Below, piece after piece: positions 58,009 through 64,000 of a stretch of DNA of 64,000 nucleotides. A model generated the notes under the pieces. The model was given only the letters and a program-made list of their open reading frames with translations. It searched no databases and was not told the origin of the DNA. This stretch comes from Posidoniimonas polymericola. GTDB lineage: Bacteria; Planctomycetota; Planctomycetia; Pirellulales; Lacipirellulaceae. The first letter of the stretch is position 1; each line of letters begins with the position of its first letter. The translations under genes were made by a program, and so were the position numbers. The stretch is from NCBI RefSeq assembly GCF_007859935.1, contig NZ_SJPO01000001.1, positions 434,001-498,000 of the forward strand, in the 5' to 3' direction.

Positions 58009-58862
58009 GCTTTACGGATCAGGCCTTCATCAAGGCGTACCGCACCGACACGCAGACGGAGCCAACCCCGGTCCCGCGTCCCGTGTCGCACTCGCACGAG
58101 ACGCACCGGCACGGCCCCCACGCCAACTTCGCCAAGTCGCCCGAGCGGCGGCCGCTGTCCGAGGCGATCGCCGAGGAACGCGCCGCGCAGGCCGCCCACG
58201 CGGCCCAGCAGCAGCCGGCCGGCGTGCAGGCTTCAATCGCCGGCGTGACGCTGGCGACCTTCGCCGTGCCCGAAGTGGCTTCGCGGCTCGCGCTGGAGTG
58301 CGGCGAAGAATACCGCCGCATGATGGCCTACGCGTCGCGCTCTGGCGGGGTGATCGGGCTGCTCGGCGCCGGCCACGGCGTCGGCTGCAGCACCACCACG
58401 CTTGCCGCCGGCCTGGCAATCGCCGCCGACGGCCGTGCCCCGGCCGCCGTGATCGACGCCGCCCCGGGCGAGCCCGGTCTGGCGCGGTCGCTTGGCGTCT
58501 GCGACTGCCGGTCGCTGTCCCGCACGCTTGAGAATGGCGGGGCGGCCGCCGACGCGCTAATCTATGGCGCGGCTCAGAACATCTCGCTCGGCTTTGCGTT
58601 CGACGAGCACACGGTCGACGAACGCCGTGTCAGCGGCGCGCTGCGGGGCCTGATCGCCGACCACTCGGCCGTGCTGGTCGACCTTGGCTGCGACATCGAG
58701 TCGATCGCCACCCAGCCCGCCCGCGGAGCCGACTCGCTGCGGCTCGACGCCGTGGTGCTGGTCCGCCGCGCGAACGCCAACGAGGCCGACCTGATGTTCG
58801 CCCGACGGGTGCTGACCGCCGCCGGACAAAACGTGATCGGCGTGGTGGAGTCATTCGCTTAA
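58005..58862 (+). CDS. MinD/BY-kinase-like ATPase fold protein with altered P-loop
   Basis: A 285-residue protein. Residues 1-100 are disordered and His/Ala-rich. The rest follows the deviant Walker ATPase fold: GGVIGLLGAGHGVGCSTTTL (about 114-133), AAVIDAAPGEPGLARSLGV and SAVLVDLGCD. In the P-loop the Lys before Ser/Thr is replaced by Cys (GVGCSTT), so ATP hydrolysis may be lost. The arrangement of Asp motifs suits CpsD/BY-kinase-like or MinD-like proteins. It follows the membrane protein and precedes an ExeA-type ATPase. Confidence 0.8.
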   Translation: MSFTDQAFIKAYRTDTQTEPTPVPRPVSHSHETHRHGPHANFAKSPERRPLSEAIAEERAAQAAHAAQQQPAGVQASIAGVTLATFAVPEVASRLALECGEEYRRMMAYASRSGGVIGLLGAGHGVGCSTTTLAAGLAIAADGRAPAAVIDAAPGEPGLARSLGVCDCRSLSRTLENGGAAADALIYGAAQNISLGFAFDEHTVDERRVSGALRGLIADHSAVLVDLGCDIESIATQPARGADSLRLDAVVLVRRANANEADLMFARRVLTAAGQNVIGVVESFA

Positions 58863-58885
58863 CCGGCTGCCACCCGCGCCGGGCT

Positions 58886-58943
58886 CTACTTCCATCGGCC
58901 ACTAGCCACCAGCCACCAGCCACTAGCCACTAGCCACTAGCCC
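58886..58943. repeat. short tandem repeat, GCCACTA/GCCACCA units
   Basis: About seven heptamer units (GCCACTA or GCCACCA) run in tandem from about 58895 to 58940, in the 91-base gap before the ExeA-like gene. Confidence 0.8.
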
Positions 58944-58953
58944 ACGCTCAGTC

Positions 58954-59775
58954 ATGTACGCCGACTACTGGCAACTCGACGCCAAGCCGTTTGAGCCGCA
59001 CCCGGACGAGGAGTCCTACTTCCCGTCCGAGTCGCACGACGGCGCGCAGCTCAAACTCCGCTACGCGCTGGATCAGCGGCGTCCGGCCGCTGCGCTGGCA
59101 GGCCCTAGCGGCGTCGGCAAGACGCTGCTGGTCGACCGGATCATCGCCGACCTGGGCGACCACGCCGGCCCGGTGGTGAAGGTGGTGTTCCCGCAGATGT
59201 CGCCCCGCGACCTGCTGACGCACATCGCCGACGCGCTCGAGGCGCCGCTGCCCGAGAACCCTCGCCGCAGCACCGACGAGGCGGTCGCTCGGATCGACAA
59301 GGCGCTCGCCGCGAGCGTCGCCGCCGGCCGCCACACGCTGCTGGTCATCGACGAGGCGCACCTGCTCGAGGACGGCGGGCTGCTCGAAACGGTCCGCCTG
59401 CTGCTGAACCTGGCCGCCGGAGCGACGCCGCGGATGACGCTGCTCTTGGTTGGGCAGATGGGTCTGCTCTCGGCGATGGGCCGCGCGACCTCGCTCGAGG
59501 AACGCCTGTCGGTCAAGACGCTGCTCCGCTCGTTCGTCTCCGAGGAGACCGCCGAGTACCTGCAGCACCGGCTGAACGCCGCCGGCGCGAGCCGCGAGGT
59601 GTTCACCCCCGCTGCGGTCGAGGCGGTGCACCAGATCACCGGCGGCATCCCCCGCCAGATCGACCGGCTGTGCGACCTCGCACTGCTGGTCGGCTTCGCC
59701 GAACAGCTCGCCGTGATCGACGAGCCGCAGATCCACTCGGTCAGCAAGGAGCTGCTGGCCTTGTCCACCGACTGA
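58954..59775 (+). CDS. ExeA/GspA-type AAA ATPase (XrtA-locus ATPase-like)
   Basis: A 273-residue protein. It starts MYADYWQLDAKPFEPHPDEE, close to the MYxxFFGLxxxPFxxxPDPxFLY of ExeA-like ATPases. It has Walker A GPSGVGKT (50-57), Walker B LLVIDEAHLL (about 128-137), a sensor-type LLLVGQMGL and an arginine-containing RLSVKTLLRSF segment. A winged part at the end (TGGIPRQIDRLCDLALLVGF) is typical. Related ATPases accompany XrtA/PEP-CTERM exopolysaccharide loci. It may power assembly or export at the membrane. Confidence 0.87.
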   Translation: MYADYWQLDAKPFEPHPDEESYFPSESHDGAQLKLRYALDQRRPAAALAGPSGVGKTLLVDRIIADLGDHAGPVVKVVFPQMSPRDLLTHIADALEAPLPENPRRSTDEAVARIDKALAASVAAGRHTLLVIDEAHLLEDGGLLETVRLLLNLAAGATPRMTLLLVGQMGLLSAMGRATSLEERLSVKTLLRSFVSEETAEYLQHRLNAAGASREVFTPAAVEAVHQITGGIPRQIDRLCDLALLVGFAEQLAVIDEPQIHSVSKELLALSTD

Positions 59776-59949
59776 CTGTCCGCCGACTGATTGGCGGCCG
59801 ACTAGACGGCGGCCGGTTTGTCTGCGGGCGAATCGGTCGGAGCGACGATGACTACGCAATCAAGATGCGAGCCAGAATTGTCAGCGGCTGGAGTTCCCTG
59901 GGGGGGCGCTCCACTCGCGGGCGGTACTGGCTCGCTCTTTTTTTGCGTG

Positions 59950-60786
59950 CTACCGACGCTTCTGACAAAACCGACAGAAGAACGTCGACCGCTGCGCTTG
60001 CACGATCCGCTCGATCGGGGCCTCGCACCGAGGGCAGGGGAGTCCCGCGCGGTCGTACACGCGGTGGCAGTTCTGGTAGCCGCCGTCCTGGCTGAGGGCG
60101 TTGCGGTAGGTGCCGTCGGACAGCGTGGAGCCCTCGTGCTTGATCGCCTCGTGCAGCACGGCGTGCGTCGCGTCGACGATGCGCGTCCACTGCGGCTTGG
60201 TGAGCCGGTCGCACCGTGCCTGGGGGTGCACGCCCGCGACGTGCAGGATCTCGGCCGCGTACAGGTTGCCGATGCCGGCGACCGCCTTCTGATCGAGCAA
60301 GCCGACCTTGATCTCGCGCCGGCTACCGCCGAGCCGCGCCCGTAAGGAAGCGTCCGTCACGGCCAAGGCATCCGGACCGAGCTTGTCCGGGCCAAGGGCA
60401 GCGTCGAACTCCGCTGGCGTCAGCAGGCGAACATTCCCCAGCCCGCGGCGGTCCCAGTACCAGAACGAAGCATGCTCCCCGCCGTCGACATCGAACCGCA
60501 CCCGCAGGTACAGCGGATCCGGCGGGTCGGCGGTCAGCACCAGCCCGGTCATGCGGGGCTCGAGGATCACCGCGTCGCCCGAAGCCAGCCGCACGACCAC
60601 CCGCTTGCCGATCCGGTCGACCGCCGCCACCGCCTGACCCACCGCCCGGCGGCGGAACGCGTCGACCCGCGGCGCAAACAAGATCGGCTTCCGCGGGCAC
60701 GGCAGCCGCTCGACGCCGGCGATCACTCCGCCCGTGATCCCGGCGACGCCGCGGCGCATGGTTTCAACTTCGGGGAGCTCGGGCAC
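59950..60786 (-). CDS. mutM: formamidopyrimidine-DNA glycosylase (Fpg)
   Basis: A 278-residue DNA repair enzyme that removes oxidised purines such as 8-oxoguanine. Start MPELPEVE (GTG start) gives catalytic Pro after processing of Met. RIGKRVVVRL includes the beta-elimination Lys; a helix-two-turn-helix (LLDQKAVAGIGNLYAAEILH) and a C-terminal zinc finger CPRC...FFCRFCQKRR are intact. The gene is not in a repair operon. All residues needed for activity are present. Confidence 0.97.
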   Translation of the reverse strand: MPELPEVETMRRGVAGITGGVIAGVERLPCPRKPILFAPRVDAFRRRAVGQAVAAVDRIGKRVVVRLASGDAVILEPRMTGLVLTADPPDPLYLRVRFDVDGGEHASFWYWDRRGLGNVRLLTPAEFDAALGPDKLGPDALAVTDASLRARLGGSRREIKVGLLDQKAVAGIGNLYAAEILHVAGVHPQARCDRLTKPQWTRIVDATHAVLHEAIKHEGSTLSDGTYRNALSQDGGYQNCHRVYDRAGLPCPRCEAPIERIVQAQRSTFFCRFCQKRR

Positions 60787-60819
60787 TGACGCGACGTTGT
60801 GAGGACGGGAAGTAGGGAA

Positions 60820-60861
60820 CGCTAATGGCCGCTGGTCAGTGTCAATTAGCGGCCATTAGCG
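60820..60861. repeat. palindrome, family G (14-bp arms)
   Basis: CGCTAATGGCCGCT at 60820-60833 and its complement at 60848-60861 form a perfect palindrome. A related imperfect element is at 63053-63112 (GGAACACTAAT and ATTAGTGTT). Confidence 0.85.
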
Positions 60862-60870
60862 GTGTTGATG

Positions 60871-61716
60871 CTAGGGGCCCGTGCAGATCATGCGGTAGCC
60901 AGACCATCGCAGGGCGACCGCAGAAACGGCGCCGCCGATGATCGCCCCGGAGTTGAACCAGGAGAAAATCCAGAGCAACTCGCCCCAAGCAGGCATAGGG
61001 CCTAGGCTGGTAGCGATGAAGGTCGCGCCCAGAACGCAGGCGCCGACCACCAGTGCGAAGACTGCTAACGGTCGGGTGTTGAAACGGTCGGCCAGGATGA
61101 GGTGCACGAGAACCGGGGTCGGCAGGACGAGCAAGGTGAACACGATCGGCAGCGTCACAGCTTCTACACCTCTGCTCAGGTGGTCTGTCGTGAAAGCGAC
61201 GGCCTTTGCCAGCGCGCACAGAGCCGCAACGATGGTTGTCCAGCCAATCAGGAAGCGTAGACCGAATTGGGCAACGGAGGTAGCGGGGGTCTGCAAGCCG
61301 GCCGTTGAGATGCGGACAAGCCGCCAGCCGGTCTTCCACCGCAGCACAGCGAACAGTCCCCAGAAGGTGAACGCGATCACCGCGAACAACACGGCGATCA
61401 TTGCGTCCCACTCCCGCAGGCTGGACATCAGCAGCAGAAAAATGCACGCGGCGGTACCCGTCGGCGCCCGCAAGACCCACGACGCCTGTGTCCAGGCGGC
61501 CCACCAGGCGCACACCATCGGTTGTGAGAGGAGCACCCCAATCAGCAGCCCACCAACCTCCTCACTATCGGGGCCATCGCCGGCAATGGGGTTGAAGAGG
61601 AAGCCGAACAGCCCATGTGCCGCCAGCAGCGCCAGTGGCCCCCACACCGCCGGGCGCCACCCCGTCTCGCCGGGCGTCGAGGCCGATTCTTCGGCGTTAT
61701 CGTCGGTTTCGTCCAT
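60871..61716 (-). CDS. polytopic membrane protein, unknown (281 aa)
   Basis: An acidic N-terminus (MDETDDNAEESASTPGETGW) precedes about eight hydrophobic segments (for example GPLALLAAHGLFGFLF, LLIGVLLSQPMVCAWW, MIAVLFAVIAFTFWGLFAVL, LPIVFTLLVLPTPVLVHLIL). No conserved transport motif is seen. It stands between mutM and trpB on the minus strand, divergent from trpB. Function unknown. A planctomycete-specific membrane protein is the most I can say. Confidence 0.75.
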   Translation of the reverse strand: MDETDDNAEESASTPGETGWRPAVWGPLALLAAHGLFGFLFNPIAGDGPDSEEVGGLLIGVLLSQPMVCAWWAAWTQASWVLRAPTGTAACIFLLLMSSLREWDAMIAVLFAVIAFTFWGLFAVLRWKTGWRLVRISTAGLQTPATSVAQFGLRFLIGWTTIVAALCALAKAVAFTTDHLSRGVEAVTLPIVFTLLVLPTPVLVHLILADRFNTRPLAVFALVVGACVLGATFIATSLGPMPAWGELLWIFSWFNSGAIIGGAVSAVALRWSGYRMICTGP

Positions 61717-61818
61717 CGCTACCCGTCCGGCTCCGCCTTGCTAAAGTGGTAGGTACCGCCGACAATTGACCGACTACAGACTACCAGAAACCGCACGCCT
61801 GCAGGCAGAGCGTCCCCG

Positions 61819-63033
<1,215 letters not shown>

Positions 63034-63052
63034 TTCCGGCAAAGAAGGAGTA

Positions 63053-63112
63053 GGAACACTAATTGCCGCTGATGGACTTCAATGAGAGCTCATTAGTGTT
63101 GATCAGTGTTCC
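63053..63112. repeat. imperfect palindrome related to family G
   Basis: GGAACACTAAT (63053-63063) is matched by ATTAGTGTT (63092-63100) and AGTGTTCC (63105-63112). It sits 20 bases past the trpB stop. Confidence 0.7.
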
Positions 63113-63169
63113 CTAACGTCATCGCTCGAATGCCGGAACGGCGCTGTCGCTAGTTCCTGCCTACCTCTA

Positions 63170-63310
63170 ATGTCAGCTATGAATTTCATCCTCGCCCGTA
63201 CCGCCCTGATGGAACGCCTGAGCGTGACCTCGCAGATCATTGTGGGGGTGTCGCTGTTGATCTCGCTGGCGTTCGTCGTCTGGCTGCTGACCCGCCGGCC
63301 AAAGGCGTGA
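63170..63310 (+). CDS. 46-residue membrane ORF between trpB and trpA
   Basis: ATG at 63170 or 63179, TGA at 63308. The product has an amphipathic start (MNFILARTALMERLSV) and one membrane helix (SQIIVGVSLLISLAFVVWLL) with a basic end TRRPKA. It is shorter than the 60-residue cut-off of common ORF lists. Its third codon positions are GC-rich, as in real genes here. The function is unknown; the linkage to trpA may be accidental. Confidence 0.55.
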   Translation: MSAMNFILARTALMERLSVTSQIIVGVSLLISLAFVVWLLTRRPKA

Positions 63311-63422
63311 ACGGCGGTGACTTTGGCTGCTTACCGATGGCCGTGGGCTCGAGGAAAGTGGCACTCCGCAGCCCGCGACGCCGGGGCTATACTGGTCTTC
63401 CCTGCTGCGCTGGGCGCCGGTG

Positions 63423-63453
63423 AATCCGCAATCTGCAATCCCGAATCCGAAAT
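63423..63453 (+). repeat. AATCCGCAATC-type repeat at the trpA start
   Basis: AATCCGCAATCTGCAATCCC followed by GAATCCGAAAT leads straight into the trpA ATG (63452). It is the partner of the repeat at 43422-43502. No Shine-Dalgarno is visible in it. Confidence 0.7.
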
Positions 63454-64000
63454 GCCTTCGATCCCCGACCTGTTCCAGAACCTCCGTGCCGAGGGCCGCA
63501 AGGCGCTCATGCCGTTCGTCACCGCGGGCGACCCCGACCTCGACTTCACCGCGGCGGTGCTGAAGGAAGTGATCGGCCGCGGCGCCAGCCTGTGTGAGCT
63601 CGGCATCCCCTACAGCGACCCGATCGCCGACGGGCCGGTAATCCAGGCGAGCTACACCAGGGCGCTCGGCAAGAAGATCAAGCTGGCCGGCATCCTCGAG
63701 ATGCTCGGCGGCGTCTGCCCCGAGGTCGACGCGCCGATCGTCACGATGGTCAGCTACGCGATCATCTACCGGCACGGCGTCGAACAGTACTGCGCCGACG
63801 TCAAGGCCAAGGGGGTCAGCGGGCTGATCGTGCCCGACCTGCCAGTCGAGGAATCGCCGCGGCTGGCGAAGGTGACCGGCGAGCACGGGCTGAGCCTGAT
63901 CCAGCTGGTCACGCCGACCACGCCGCGCGAGCGGGCGCTGCGGATCTGCGAGACGTCGACCGGCTTCGTGTACTACGTGAGCGTCGCTGGCATCACGGGC
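63452..64000 (+). CDS. trpA: tryptophan synthase alpha chain, 3' end cut by window
   Basis: 183 codons are visible, open to the window end. MPSIPDLFQNLRAEGRKALM, FVTAGDPDLDFT and CELGIPYSDPIADGPVIQAS are TrpA hallmarks (the catalytic Glu in the ELGIPYSDP strand and Asp in ADGP). Further on are MVSYAIIYRHGVEQYC, GVSGLIVPDLPVEES and FVYYVSVAGITG. TrpA splits indole-3-glycerol phosphate and passes indole to TrpB. The last third of the protein lies outside the window. Confidence 0.97.
   Translation, partial: MPSIPDLFQNLRAEGRKALMPFVTAGDPDLDFTAAVLKEVIGRGASLCELGIPYSDPIADGPVIQASYTRALGKKIKLAGILEMLGGVCPEVDAPIVTMVSYAIIYRHGVEQYCADVKAKGVSGLIVPDLPVEESPRLAKVTGEHGLSLIQLVTPTTPRERALRICETSTGFVYYVSVAGITG

Noticed and set aside
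58886-58943. Iteron-type origin in the heptamer tandem repeat
   Set aside because: No replication initiator gene or AT-rich unwinding region is nearby; a simple tandem repeat explains it.

Overview
The window is GC-rich DNA from a planctomycete, most likely a member of the Pirellulales (the Lacipirellulaceae would fit). The placement is an inference from gene content. There is a type IV pilin-like DUF1559 protein, two PEP-CTERM proteins (one with a dockerin repeat), a large formylglycine sulfatase, a Cys/Tyr/Val-rich repeat protein of the planctomycete YTV type, and very many palindromic intergenic repeats. No rRNA, intact tRNA, CRISPR array, integrase or transposase gene was found.

Left part (1-38.5 kb): ordinary chromosomal genes with short operons. 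They include a truncated LuxR-type response regulator, a PA0069-like radical SAM protein, a SpoIIAA-like protein, the pilin-like protein with a clear rho-independent terminator, a pectin-degradation area (a PEP-CTERM/dockerin protein and a pectinesterase-SGNH esterase fusion, with two LacI-type operators between them), and a four-gene peptide importer of the YejABEF type (11.6-17.9 kb, minus strand). Then come trpC, hisS, a YkgJ-type cysteine-cluster protein, a deoxyinosine-type DNA glycosylase, DUF4870, a NUDIX hydrolase, a lipoate ligase, the YTV-like protein, a MerR-TPR fusion, a polytopic membrane protein, a CoA-binding protein, a MoaB/Mog protein, a secreted DNase I-fold nuclease, the sulfatase, a GNAT enzyme and a 14-15 repeat TPR protein.

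Middle part (38.9-53.6 kb): a phage-like block read on the plus strand. Its order is papain-like protein, trypsin-like protease, unknown virion-type protein, small membrane protein, ParB-like protein, ABC-ATPase/GNAT fusion, small terminase, large terminase, portal, DUF2292 protein, prohead protease/scaffold, decoration protein, major capsid protein, two connector-type proteins, then an opposing XRE regulator. It has head and DNA-packaging genes but no recognisable tail, replication, lysogeny or integration genes. Its spacers are filled with a composite GC-rich repeat that I saw nowhere else in the window. I read this as a long-resident, probably domesticated capsid/packaging module (candidate gene transfer agent or satellite-like particle). 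This is the most interesting system here.

Right part (53.8-64 kb): a metallo-beta-lactamase-fold hydrolase, an orphan iron-type binding lipoprotein, a Tat-like hypothetical protein, a three-gene set that resembles the membrane/kinase-like/ExeA-like ATPase part of exopolysaccharide (XrtA/PEP-CTERM) loci, mutM, a membrane protein, and trpB, a 46-codon membrane ORF and trpA (cut by the window end). trpC lies about 43 kb away, so the tryptophan genes are split.
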